Shown piece by piece: positions 23,889 through 31,641 of a DNA stretch of 33,673 nt. The notes beneath the pieces were generated by a model. It was not told where the DNA came from. It worked only from the letters and a program-made list of their open reading frames with translations, and did no database searches. The stretch's first letter is position 1, and every line of letters starts with the position of its first letter. Source of the stretch: Opitutia bacterium Tous-C8FEB (lineage in GTDB: Bacteria; Verrucomicrobiota; Verrucomicrobiia; Opitutales; Opitutaceae); the NCBI GenBank assembly GCA_002304435.1, contig NEUZ01000013.1, forward strand, positions 1 through 33,673, given 5' to 3'. Position numbers and translations under genes: made by a program.

Positions 23889-24998
23889 ATGCGCTCCCCG
23901 TCCCTCCCGCGTTGCCTGTTCCTGCTGGCCGCCCTCGGCCTCGCGCCCTTGCCGGCGGCCGATAAGTCCCCCGCCGACGCGGCCTTCGAGGCGGCCCGCA
24001 CCGCCATTGTAACGTCCAATCCCGAGGGCGAGCCGGCCCTCGCGGCGGGTTTTACGTTCCTGCTGGGGTTCCCGGACGATTCCCGCACGCGCGGGCTTTT
24101 GCCGGCCCTCGAGGCCCTCGCGGAACGCTTGCCGGAAGCGGCTCGCGCCGGCTACCGCGCCGCCTACGCGCAGCGCATCGAGGCGGCCCTCGCGCGCAAG
24201 GACCTCCCGCCGGCGGCCCGCGAGGGCATCCTCTCGGGAATCGCCTCGGCTGCGCTGAGCCGGCAACTCGACGCCGAGCAGCCGGACCCCGCCGCCCTGG
24301 CCGGACCCCTGCGTGCGTTGGAAGAGCAGTTCCCCACCTCCCGCGCCTTGCCCGCGTTGCGCCTGGGCGAGGCGAAGCTCCTCGCCGCGCGTGACCCGGA
24401 GGCCGGTCTCACGCGGATGCGCGCCCTTGCTGCCAGTCCCGATCCTGAGGTCGCGCGGCAAGCGGCGGCTGAAGTGCGGATGGTCGACCTGCGGACGAAG
24501 CCGCTCGACCTGAAATTCACCGCCGTCGACGGGCGCGAGGTGGATTTGGCGAAGCTCCGCGGCAAAGTTGTCCTGATCGACTTCTGGGCCACGTGGTGCG
24601 GCCCCTGCATCGCCGAGCTCCCCAACCTGCTCCGCGTCTACGAGCAGTATCACCCGCAAGGGTTCGAGATCGTCGGGATCTCCTTCGAGAATTCCGGCGT
24701 CGTCGACGAGGAGACCCGCCGCAACCCCCGCAACGCCGGCCGCTCGCTCGACACCCCGGAGCAGGCCGCGGCCAAGCTCGCGGCCGCGCGGCAGAAGCTC
24801 ACCGACTTCACGCGGGACCGGAAGATGCCGTGGCCGCAGCACTTTGACGGTCGCTACTGGGACAACGAGTTCGGCCGGCAATTCAACATCCGCAGCATCC
24901 CCGCGATGTTCCTCCTCGACCGGGAGGGGCGCATCGTCGACACGAACGCGCGCGGCGCGAAGCTGGAGCCGCAGGTGCGCCGGCTACTGGGTCTGTAA
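23889..24998 (+). CDS. Exported TlpA-like thioredoxin-fold protein
   Basis: From ATG 23889 the product is 369 residues with a Sec signal peptide (MRSPSLPRCLFLLAALGLAPLPAA). Residues about 25-200 are an Ala/Leu-rich helical region that may form helical repeats. Residues about 205-369 are a thioredoxin-like domain of the TlpA/AhpC-TSA type: LDLKFTAVDGREVDLAKLRGKVVLIDFWATW, then WCGPC at 236-240 as the redox pair, the FEIVGISFEN strand, an insertion, and RSIPAMFLLDREGRIV with the cis-proline. It probably reduces or shuffles disulfides, or reduces a bound cofactor, in the periplasm. Its stop codon overlaps the start of the next gene (TAATG), so it is translationally coupled to the caspase-like lipoprotein, which it could keep reduced and active. 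Confidence 0.87.
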   Translation: MRSPSLPRCLFLLAALGLAPLPAADKSPADAAFEAARTAIVTSNPEGEPALAAGFTFLLGFPDDSRTRGLLPALEALAERLPEAARAGYRAAYAQRIEAALARKDLPPAAREGILSGIASAALSRQLDAEQPDPAALAGPLRALEEQFPTSRALPALRLGEAKLLAARDPEAGLTRMRALAASPDPEVARQAAAEVRMVDLRTKPLDLKFTAVDGREVDLAKLRGKVVLIDFWATWCGPCIAELPNLLRVYEQYHPQGFEIVGISFENSGVVDEETRRNPRNAGRSLDTPEQAAAKLAAARQKLTDFTRDRKMPWPQHFDGRYWDNEFGRQFNIRSIPAMFLLDREGRIVDTNARGAKLEPQVRRLLGL

Positions 24999-26842
24999 TG
25001 GTGAACCGACCGGCGCAGACGCGGCGGGAATTCCTACGCCTCGGCCTCGCCGGCGTCGGGGCGGTGCCGTGGCTGGCCTCGGGTTGTGCGGGTCCGGGCG
25101 CGGGGCTGTTGGCGCCCGCGGACGGCCCCGCGGTCTTCGTGATCCTGTCGGGCGGCGGCACGCCCCTGACCAACAATTACTCGCAGTACCTGCAGGCGCG
25201 CGCGTGGGCCGGGTGGCTGGCGCGGACCCGGCCGGCGGCCCCGCGGTGGTGTTTCTTCGGGGTGGGCAACCGCGAGGGCTCCCCGGCGGTGCTGGCGGAC
25301 ACCTACCGCGAGGTGGAGCGCGACGGCGGTTACGAGCCGGAATGGCTGCCGGGATTCCTCCCGGACAACCGGCCCGCGACCCGCGAGTCCCTCTTCCGCG
25401 CCCTGCGCGAGGAGATCCTGCCCGTGGTGCGCGGGGGTGGCACCCTGTTCCTCCTCGTGGGTGACCACGGCGAGCTGTCCGGCCGCGACGCGGCGCAGGA
25501 GAGCGCGATCACGATGTGGCAATTGAAGCGCGGCGGCCGCCAAGGCTGGCGCACCGACAACAGCGAGGTGCTCGGCGTCGCGGACCTGCGGCGGGAGCTG
25601 GCGGCGGGCCTCGGCCGCGGCCGCGTGGTGTTCGGGATGACGCAGTGCCATTCGGGCGGATTCCACGAGCTGGCCGTCCCGCGCGTCCTGGTGCCGCCGC
25701 GGGCGTGGTTCAGCCGCGATCCGGAGGGCATCGCCGGCCGCCCCGCGCGGCTGCAACTGGCGGCAGCGGGGTTCACGGCCACGGATCAGGCCTCGCCGGC
25801 GGCGGGGTGCGAACCCGACCCGGAGCCGGACCGCTGGGCGGGGTACGAGCGGTTCTTTCCGGAGGCGCTGCTCGGGTCCGACCTGATGACCGGTGTCGTC
25901 CGCGGCGCGCCGGCCCCTACGCTCGACGCCGCCCACGCGGCGGCCGTGCTGGTCGACCACACCATCGACAAGCCGCGGTCGACCTCCGAGCACTATCTGG
26001 AGGCGTGGGCCCGCCTGATTGAGGAGCGGCTGGCGACCACCCTCGCGATCACCGAACCGGTCCAGCGGGCCGTGGTGGCCTTCCAGCGGGCCGTGGACAC
26101 GGGCGAGGCGGAGGTCGCGGATCCGGGCTGGGTGGCGTTGCGGGAGCGGTACGGTCGTTTCCAGGCCGCGCTGATCGCACAGCTGCCGACGGGCCGGGCG
26201 CTCCTCCAACTCGGCGACCGCCGGCGGCTCACCGCGGCGTTGCGGCCGGTGGCCGAACCCGCGCGGGACCCCGGGGCGCGGCGGCGGAACGCGCTCACCG
26301 CGGCCCGCCGCGCGTGGAGCGCCACTCTGCGCCCGGCGTGGAAGGCGGCGGTGGAGGCGGACCGCGTCCCTGGTCTGGGCGGGCCCGCGCGGGACTTTGA
26401 ACGGCACCTGCTGCGGCTGGAGGACGAGGGGCGGAGCCTGCTCCTCGGCCGCCGCGACGGCGAGGCGCTGCTGCAGGAGGTCTATTGGCGCTCCGGCTAC
26501 GCGCAGCCGGGATCCGTGGAGCCGGCGGCGGCCCGCGCCGTGGCGCGCTGGGGCGTCGCGCGGCGGGAGCGGATCGCTGAGTGGGGCCGCACGGTGGCCG
26601 ACCCGGCGGTGCGCACGGCGGCCGAGCAACTGGCGGCGGTCCCGCCGCCGGAGATGCCAGCGGGGCCCGGGCTCACGCTGCCGATCGCGGCGGAGCGCGT
26701 GCTGTTCCAGCGGAGGGTCCTCGCGGCGTGGCGGTTCCTGCTGGAGGTGGGTCACGCGCCGGCCCTCGCGGAGCTGGCGCAGTTGCGCGCGTTGGAGATC
26801 ACCCCGCTGCCGCCCGTGGGGGCCGGCGTCCCGGCAGCCTGA
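24998..26842 (+). CDS. Tat-targeted lipoprotein with clan CD (caspase/legumain-like) cysteine peptidase domain
   Basis: The 614-residue product opens with a twin-arginine motif (TRREFLRLG, residues 8-16) and a hydrophobic stretch ending in a lipobox-like LASGC (Cys30), so it looks like a Tat-exported lipoprotein. The next 200 residues follow the clan CD pattern: a strand with VFVILSGG (about 46-53), an ordered set of helices, FLLVGDHGE with the predicted catalytic His157, and VVFGMTQCHSGGF with the predicted nucleophile Cys217. FTATDQAS follows, resembling the 'a.s.a.d.' strand after the Cys in C13/C14 peptidases. The last roughly 300 residues are Arg/Ala-rich and helical and match nothing I recognise. 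Overlap with the thioredoxin-like gene suggests a functional pair. The peptidase call is motif-based; substrate specificity is unknown. Confidence 0.68.
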   Translation: MVNRPAQTRREFLRLGLAGVGAVPWLASGCAGPGAGLLAPADGPAVFVILSGGGTPLTNNYSQYLQARAWAGWLARTRPAAPRWCFFGVGNREGSPAVLADTYREVERDGGYEPEWLPGFLPDNRPATRESLFRALREEILPVVRGGGTLFLLVGDHGELSGRDAAQESAITMWQLKRGGRQGWRTDNSEVLGVADLRRELAAGLGRGRVVFGMTQCHSGGFHELAVPRVLVPPRAWFSRDPEGIAGRPARLQLAAAGFTATDQASPAAGCEPDPEPDRWAGYERFFPEALLGSDLMTGVVRGAPAPTLDAAHAAAVLVDHTIDKPRSTSEHYLEAWARLIEERLATTLAITEPVQRAVVAFQRAVDTGEAEVADPGWVALRERYGRFQAALIAQLPTGRALLQLGDRRRLTAALRPVAEPARDPGARRRNALTAARRAWSATLRPAWKAAVEADRVPGLGGPARDFERHLLRLEDEGRSLLLGRRDGEALLQEVYWRSGYAQPGSVEPAAARAVARWGVARRERIAEWGRTVADPAVRTAAEQLAAVPPPEMPAGPGLTLPIAAERVLFQRRVLAAWRFLLEVGHAPALAELAQLRALEITPLPPVGAGVPAA

Positions 26843-26954
26843 GACTGGCGGGCTGCTTTGGGTACGTCCGCCTTCCCGGCAACGGTCAGCGCGCGGGTTC
26901 CAGGAACTCAGGCCCCGGCCGGGCACCGGTTTTCCCGCGATGCGCCGCAGGGAA
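26843..26954. other. Convergent intergenic region
   Basis: This 112-bp gap lies between the 3' ends of the caspase-like gene (plus) and the glycosyltransferase gene (minus). It holds GC-rich palindromic pieces and a CCGGTTTT at about 26917-26933, but I see no convincing terminator or gene. Confidence 0.4.
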
Positions 26955-27695
26955 CTAGGGCGTGCGCTGCCGCGTCAGCGCCGATGGCCAGAGCCGGTGG
27001 ACCAGGGCGACGCGGACGCAGCCGAGGCCGTAGCGTACCGAGCGCGCGAAGCTGATCGAGCTGGCCTCGGGGAAATAGCGCGTCGGGCAGGTCACCTCGC
27101 CGACCCCGTAGCCCTGGCCTAGAACCCAGACGAGCATCTGGTTGTCGAAGATGAAATCATCGTCGAAGCGATCCAGCGGTGCCCGGGCCAGCAGCTCCCG
27201 TGAGAAGGCGCGGTAGCCCGTGTGGTACTCGGAGAGCTTGGCGCCGAGGACCAAGTTCTGGAACAGGGTCAGACCTCGGTTGGCCACGTAGCGCCACCAA
27301 GGCATCCCGCCGCGCTGGGCATAGCCCCCGAGGATCCGTGAACCCAGGGCGCAGGGATACACGTCGAAGGCGATCAGGCTGGTCAGGGCGGTGAGGAGCT
27401 TGGGCGTGTACTGGTAGTCGGGGTGGATCATCACCACGATGTCCGCCCCGGCGGCGAGCGCGGCCCGGTAGCAGGTCTTCTGGTTGGCGCCGTAACCGCG
27501 GTTCTGCGGATGCTCGATCACCTCGAGGCCGGGAAGTCCCCGCGCGGACGCCACGGTCGCGTCCCGGCTGCCGTCATCCACCAGGATCATATGGTCGACA
27601 ACGCCCTGGGCGCGCACCTCCTCGTAGGTCTGGTGGAGCGTGCGTTCCGCGTTGTAGGCGGGAAAGACCACCACGATGCGGCGTCCATTGATCAT
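26955..27695 (-). CDS. Family 2 glycosyltransferase (dolichyl-phosphate mannose synthase-like)
   Basis: The 246-residue protein matches GT2 enzymes of the DPM1/polyprenyl-phosphate glycosyltransferase type. The N-terminal RIVVVFPAYNAERTL (about 6-20) begins the GT-A fold. LVDDGSRD (about 38-45) binds the nucleotide-sugar, NRGYGANQKTCYRAAL follows, and VVMIHPDYQYTP (about 87-98) holds the DXD-like position with Asp93. SEYHTGYRAFSREL and DFIFDNQMLVWVL match the later family motifs. It has no clear C-terminal transmembrane pair, so it may be a soluble or peripheral enzyme. It transfers a sugar from a nucleotide-sugar, probably to a lipid carrier or surface glycan. The ATG at 27693-27695 has no Shine-Dalgarno. 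Confidence 0.88.
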   Translation of the reverse strand: MINGRRIVVVFPAYNAERTLHQTYEEVRAQGVVDHMILVDDGSRDATVASARGLPGLEVIEHPQNRGYGANQKTCYRAALAAGADIVVMIHPDYQYTPKLLTALTSLIAFDVYPCALGSRILGGYAQRGGMPWWRYVANRGLTLFQNLVLGAKLSEYHTGYRAFSRELLARAPLDRFDDDFIFDNQMLVWVLGQGYGVGEVTCPTRYFPEASSISFARSVRYGLGCVRVALVHRLWPSALTRQRTP

Positions 27696-27889
27696 CGCTT
27701 TAGGCGGGAACGGCCCGCGGTGCCCGGGAGCGAGCCGGAGGTACGATGGAGGGGCAAATAAAACCTTTCCGTCCCGGGCTGCGATTCACGCCGGCACGAT
27801 GTGCTCCCTGAGACGCGGGGCCGATGGTGCGATGCCGCCCGGCGAGGTTCAGGTTGGACATCCTCCGCGGGCCCCAGCCAATTCCCGTA
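27696..27889. other. Divergent intergenic region
   Basis: This 194-bp region separates the glycosyltransferase (minus) and hydrolase (plus) starts and should hold both promoters. The only A/T-rich patch is about 27752-27770 (GGCAAATAAAACCTTTCC), a candidate promoter element for the leftward gene. No gene or clear operator is visible. Confidence 0.4.
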
Positions 27890-28747
27890 ATGTCCGACTT
27901 GCTGCTCTCGTACGCGATTTCGCGCGGCCGCGCCCTGCCGCCGCCGCCCCACGATGACGAGGTGCTGGGGCGCCTCGCGGCCGCGGTCTACCTGCATCCG
28001 CTGCGTGAGGGCCGGCGCTCCCCGCGGGAGGAGGCCTATCTGGCCGGGGCCACGCCCCAAAGGCTCGAGACGTCGCAAGGCCTCGTGTCCACCTGGCGGT
28101 GGGGTCCTGCCGATGGTCCGCTGGTCGGGCTCGTGCACGGTTGGCAGGGGCACGCCGGCCAGCTGGGTGGCTTTGCCGCGCCGTTGGCGGCCGCGGGTTT
28201 TGGCGTGCTGGCCTTCGATGCCCCCGGCCACGGGGATTCCCCGGATGCCGAGCTCAGCGTCCCTTCGCTCGCCCGGGTGGTGACGGATCTCGGGACGCGG
28301 CTCGGCGGCTTCTTCGGCCTAGTTGGGCATTCGATGGGCGCCGCGGCCGCGGCGATGGCCACGACGCTCGGGGTAAGGCCGGCGGCGCTGGTCCTCGTTT
28401 CGCCCCCGCTGTCGCAGGCGGAGAGCGTGGCGCGGATGGCCGATCGCCTGCAATTCACGCCCGCGGTCGCGGAGGCCTTCGTCCGGGCCCTCGAGCAAAA
28501 GTCAGGTTTTCGTCACGGCGAGGTGGATATGCGGGTCGCCGCCCGGAGAGCCGGGTTTCCGGCCCTGCTGTTTCACGATCCGGAGGACCGCAGCACTCCT
28601 TTCCGCAATTCCGAGCTGATCGCGGTGGAGTGGCCCGGGGCGCGGATCGTGCCCTGTCCCGGGCGCGGGCACCTGCGCATTCTCTCCACCCCCTCCGTGC
28701 ACGAGCAGACCGTCACGTTCCTCTCCGCGCGCCGGCCGCCGGGTTGA
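27890..28747 (+). CDS. Alpha/beta-fold hydrolase
   Basis: From ATG 27890 the product is 285 residues. LVHGWQGHAG (about 81-90) supplies the oxyanion-hole HG, LAFDAPGHGDS (about 107-117) is the conserved strand and turn, and LVGHSMGAAAA holds the nucleophile elbow with Ser148. LLFHDPEDRSTP (about 226-236) carries the acid, most likely Asp229 or Asp232, and GRGHLRIL the catalytic His (about 260). There is no signal peptide, so it should act in the cytoplasm as an esterase, lipase or thioesterase-like enzyme; the substrate is unknown. An upstream in-frame GTG/ATG extension (to 27824) is rejected because the alignment-like region begins at 27890. It is followed by a strong terminator. Confidence 0.86.
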   Translation: MSDLLLSYAISRGRALPPPPHDDEVLGRLAAAVYLHPLREGRRSPREEAYLAGATPQRLETSQGLVSTWRWGPADGPLVGLVHGWQGHAGQLGGFAAPLAAAGFGVLAFDAPGHGDSPDAELSVPSLARVVTDLGTRLGGFFGLVGHSMGAAAAAMATTLGVRPAALVLVSPPLSQAESVARMADRLQFTPAVAEAFVRALEQKSGFRHGEVDMRVAARRAGFPALLFHDPEDRSTPFRNSELIAVEWPGARIVPCPGRGHLRILSTPSVHEQTVTFLSARRPPG

Positions 28748-28816
28748 CCCGCGCCAGACGCGGCCGGTAGCCGTTCTCGCCGGTTCCCCGGGGCAGGTTT
28801 CCTGAGCACGGCCGGA

Positions 28817-28851
28817 TTCCCGGGGTCGGGGGCGTGCCCCCGGGAACTTTT
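28817..28851 (+). terminator. Terminator between convergent genes, possibly bidirectional
   Basis: TTCCCGGGG (28817-28825) and CCCCGGGAA (28838-28846) form a perfect 9-bp stem with a 12-nt loop, followed by CTTTT on the plus strand. A second, competing perfect stem CGGGGGC (28827-28833) / GCCCCCG (28836-28842) lies inside it. It is 70 nt after the hydrolase stop and 54 bp beyond the convergent MBL-fold gene end. Confidence 0.6.
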
Positions 28852-28899
28852 GCTGACGCTGGCCCGGAGGCCCCCATCGGCCCCGGGTCCCTCCATGGT

Positions 28900-29619
28900 T
28901 CAGGACCTGAATTGGCCGTTGCTGCTCCCGCTCTGCGGCCGTTGTCCCGCCCGCCAGCGTGCGACGTCAGCGTGGGCTAGGGGCCCGCCGTGACCGACGT
29001 GCAGCCAACCACGCGCCGTCGCCAGCACGCGGTCGAGGCTGCGCATCCCTTCCGCCGCGTCCTCGGCGAAATAATGGAAGTTGGGCTTACCCGGCCGGAT
29101 CCTCCCGCCCAGATGACCGCCCATCAGCAGGTCGCCGACAATCGCGTCCCCGGAATCCAGCACGAGCGAGATCGAGCCGCGAGTGTGGCCGGGAGTGTAG
29201 ATCACGGTGGCCGCGAGGCCGAACGCGTCCAGCCGTTGCCCGTCGGTCGCGGGCAGATCCGCGACGAAAGAGGGGAAGGCCGCGCCGGAGAAGAATGGCG
29301 CCATCAGTCGGCCTCGCAGGCCCACGCTCCGAAGCCGGCCGTTGTGCCCCCGGGCCGCCAGCTCGCGGTCGCCCGCGTGGTGGCTCACCGGACAACCCGC
29401 GCGCCGGGCCCACTCCGCCGTGTTGCCGCCGTGGTCGGAGTGGACGTGCGTGTGAAGGATCAATGCCAGATCCCGCGGGTTCACGCCCGCGGCGGCACAG
29501 CCGGACTCGAGGGCCTGCCCGTCGCCGGGCGAGCCGGTGTCGACGAGCACCGGCCGGTGGTCGCCCGTCAGCAGGTAGGCGTTCGACAGCCGCAGCCGCA
29601 GTGGGTGGATGCGCGTCAC
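28900..29619 (-). CDS. MBL-fold metallo-hydrolase
   Basis: The 239-residue product has the metallo-beta-lactamase fold. PVLVDTGSPGD (about 23-33) is the opening strand, and HTHVHSDHGG (about 56-65) contains the HxHxDH metal motif (His58, His60, Asp62, His63). YTPGHTRGSISL holds His145, DAIVGDLLMGGH the bridging Asp, and HVGHGGPL the last His. All ligands of a di-zinc or di-iron site seem present, so it is probably an active hydrolase, for example of an ester, thioester or lactone. It starts with GTG at 29617-29619, preceded by AGGTGA. It lies 19 nt behind the TIM-barrel isomerase gene and is probably the last gene of that operon, where a sugar lactonase is one possibility. Confidence 0.88.
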   Translation of the reverse strand: MTRIHPLRLRLSNAYLLTGDHRPVLVDTGSPGDGQALESGCAAAGVNPRDLALILHTHVHSDHGGNTAEWARRAGCPVSHHAGDRELAARGHNGRLRSVGLRGRLMAPFFSGAAFPSFVADLPATDGQRLDAFGLAATVIYTPGHTRGSISLVLDSGDAIVGDLLMGGHLGGRIRPGKPNFHYFAEDAAEGMRSLDRVLATARGWLHVGHGGPLAHADVARWRAGQRPQSGSSNGQFRS

Positions 29620-29638
29620 TTCACCTGCTGCCGCGGCT

Positions 29639-30526
29639 TCAGGCCGCCGGCAGGATCTCGCGGAGGTTGTGCAGGCAGATGCGCGAGGCCTCCTCGCCGC
29701 CGCGGGAGAAGCCGTAGCCGGCCGGCAGGTGCAGGTCCGCCTCCGCGATCGGGATCACGCGCCAGTGCGTCTCCAGCGAGAAGCGCCCGTCGTAGCCGCT
29801 GCGCGCGATCTCCGCGAGGTGCGCCGTCCAGCCCACGTGGCCCAGGCCCACGGGCGCGGCGACGGCCGGATGGCCGCCGGGCTTCGGGGTCACGCGGCGC
29901 GCGTCCTTCACGTGGATGTGGTGGATCCGCCCGCGCAGCGCGGCGAATCCCGCGGTGGCGTCCGCCGGCGAGCCGGGCGTGTAGAGGACGTTGCAGGGGT
30001 CCCAGACGATCCCGAAGCGCGGGTCGGGTAGGTGCCGGAGGATTTCCGCCGCCTCCAGGCCGGTGCCGATGATGCACGAGGCCTCGTTCTCCACCCCGAT
30101 CCGGACGGAGGTGCCCTGGGCGGCGGCCGCCAGCGCGCCGAGGTGCTCGACGATGCGCGGGACGGCCGCCGCGTTCTCCGCCGCCGAGCGGCGCAGGAAG
30201 GTGAAGACGCGGATCAGGTCGCAACCGAGCTCGTGCGCGACGCCCAGCGTGCGCCGGAACTCTTCGACGTGCGCGCGCACCGCCGGGGCGTCATCCAGGT
30301 CGCATTTGAACACCGGCGAGGAGCAGCCGAAGATCCGCCAGCCCTCGCCCAGGGCCACGCGCTTCACCTCGGCGATGTCCGCCGGCGTGAGGTCCTTGAA
30401 GGCCCGCCCGAACATGCTGCGGAGCTCGTAGCCGGGCAGGGCGAACTCCTTGGCGAAACGGACGAGGTCCGGGAGATCCTGCGAGATCTCGTCGGAGATG
30501 ACGGTGAAGCGGGCGGGGAAATTCAT
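29639..30526 (-). CDS. Sugar phosphate isomerase/epimerase (AP endonuclease 2-like TIM barrel)
   Basis: The 295-residue protein matches the xylose isomerase-like TIM barrel family. It begins FTVISDEISQDL, a start common in these enzymes. Candidate metal ligands are Glu in VRIGVENEA (about 146-148), Asp in GIVWDPCNV (about 176), His in IHHIHVKDA (about 202-205) and Glu in FSLETHW (about 252), which is the usual Glu-Asp-His-Glu set. It has no signal peptide, so it is cytosolic, unlike the Tat-exported relative at 10850. It likely isomerises or epimerises a keto- or aldose sugar supplied by the neighbouring oxidoreductase. The ATG follows a C/T-rich leader (CCTTTCCTCATCCAGCC). Confidence 0.88.
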   Translation of the reverse strand: MNFPARFTVISDEISQDLPDLVRFAKEFALPGYELRSMFGRAFKDLTPADIAEVKRVALGEGWRIFGCSSPVFKCDLDDAPAVRAHVEEFRRTLGVAHELGCDLIRVFTFLRRSAAENAAAVPRIVEHLGALAAAAQGTSVRIGVENEASCIIGTGLEAAEILRHLPDPRFGIVWDPCNVLYTPGSPADATAGFAALRGRIHHIHVKDARRVTPKPGGHPAVAAPVGLGHVGWTAHLAEIARSGYDGRFSLETHWRVIPIAEADLHLPAGYGFSRGGEEASRICLHNLREILPAA

Positions 30527-30569
30527 GGCTGGATGAGGAAAGGCAATGGAGGGGTGGAGGGCTAACGGA

Positions 30570-30604
30570 GCCGGGCGGGCGCGACCAAGCGAAAACCGCC
30601 CGGC
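30570..30604 (-). other. Perfect 9-bp intercistronic hairpin
   Basis: GCCGGGCGG (30570-30578) and CCGCCCGGC (30596-30604) form a perfect 9-bp stem with a 17-nt loop. It lies between the Gfo/Idh/MocA gene and the isomerase gene, 18 nt after the former's stop on the minus strand. No T-tract follows on the minus strand, so mRNA processing or stabilisation is as likely as termination. Confidence 0.5.
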
Positions 30605-30622
30605 GCCGTCCCGTCGCGGCGT

Positions 30623-31603
30623 TCAGCGGGGCTGGTTGGCCGCGACCACGTCGGCGACCTTCACGGGCGCGCCGCCGCGCCGCTTGCTCTCGTCCGCCGC
30701 CTCCATAAACGCCATCAGCTCCAGCGTCTCCTCGGCCGAGACCGGCGGGACCCGCGTCTGGAAAAACTTCACCACGTCGCGCAGCAGCGGCGCGTAGCCG
30801 GTCTTGATTTCGGGACTCACCACGTTCGTCGAACCGAACACCGTCAGCCCGTAGGCCCCCTTGGTGGCGCGGTTGCCCCGCACCGTGCCCACGCGCCCGT
30901 CCGCCCAGACGCCGGTGACGACGTCCACGTTCTTGGTGTGGGTCCGCTGGACGGTCACGCAGCCGGTGCCCATCACGGTGTAGAGCATCTCGCAGGCGTG
31001 GATGCCGTACCAGTAAAGGTCCGGGTGCGTCGGCTCGATGTCGCAGGGACCGAAGGTGGTCGCGCCGCGCAGCTCCCCGTATTTCACGTCCTTGAGCGCC
31101 GCCTGCACGGCCTGGCGCAGCGAGGAGGAGCTGAAGACGGGCGTGTTGTGCTTCTTGGCCAAGGCGTAGATCGCGATCGAATCGCGCAGGGATCCGCCCA
31201 CCGGCTTGTCGATGAAGGTCGGTTTTCCCGAGGGCAGGACCTCCTGCGCGTACTTCAGGTGCGGGCGGCCGTCGACGCTCTCAATCATCACCGCGTCCAC
31301 ATTCTTCACCAGCTCCGCCACGGTGTCATACAGCTTGATCTCGGGGTACTTCAGCAGGTCGCGGGTGAAGCCCTCGACGCGGTTCGCGCTGGAGGGGATG
31401 TCCGGGCTGCCCCCTTTGAACACCGCTACGACGCGTGCGCCGGGCACGTGGTCCTTCGCCTTGGGGTCATTGAGGGTCTTGGTGAAGGCGATGACGTGCG
31501 AGGTGTCCAGGCCGATGAGGCCCACCCGCAGGTCAGCGGCGCGGGCCTTCAGGCCGAGGAGCGAAAACAGGGCGAGCAGGGAGGTGAGGGGGCGGAGGTT
31601 CAT
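30623..31603 (-). CDS. Exported Gfo/Idh/MocA-family oxidoreductase
   Basis: From ATG 31603 the product is 326 residues with an N-terminal hydrophobic signal (MNLRPLTSLLALFSLLGLKARA). It has no twin-arginine motif, although relatives such as GFOR use Tat. The Rossmann strand LRVGLIGLDTSHVIAF (about 25-40) carries the variant GLIGLDTSH instead of GxGxxG/A. VDAVMIESVDGRPH and the FIDKPVGGS motif (Asp-Lys-Pro at about 132-134, usually Glu-Lys-Pro) supply the nicotinamide-side lysine. WYGIHACEML holds the probable catalytic His (about 202). It would oxidise or reduce a sugar hydroxyl with bound NAD(P), as in 3-keto-sugar or inositol pathways. Its neighbours support sugar catabolism. The leader ends CCCCG directly before ATG. 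Confidence 0.85.
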   Translation of the reverse strand: MNLRPLTSLLALFSLLGLKARAADLRVGLIGLDTSHVIAFTKTLNDPKAKDHVPGARVVAVFKGGSPDIPSSANRVEGFTRDLLKYPEIKLYDTVAELVKNVDAVMIESVDGRPHLKYAQEVLPSGKPTFIDKPVGGSLRDSIAIYALAKKHNTPVFSSSSLRQAVQAALKDVKYGELRGATTFGPCDIEPTHPDLYWYGIHACEMLYTVMGTGCVTVQRTHTKNVDVVTGVWADGRVGTVRGNRATKGAYGLTVFGSTNVVSPEIKTGYAPLLRDVVKFFQTRVPPVSAEETLELMAFMEAADESKRRGGAPVKVADVVAANQPR

Positions 31604-31641
31604 CGGGGAAGGAAGGGTTGTGAGCGTCCGTCCGTGGCGGG

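Noticed and set aside
25034-26926. 630-codon minus-strand frame opposite the caspase-like gene
   Set aside because: It is compositionally biased (Arg/Gln/Gly/Ala), has no motif, and the plus-strand frame has a Tat signal, lipobox and His/Cys motifs. This was the alternative I weighed most carefully, since the plus-strand family is not well known.
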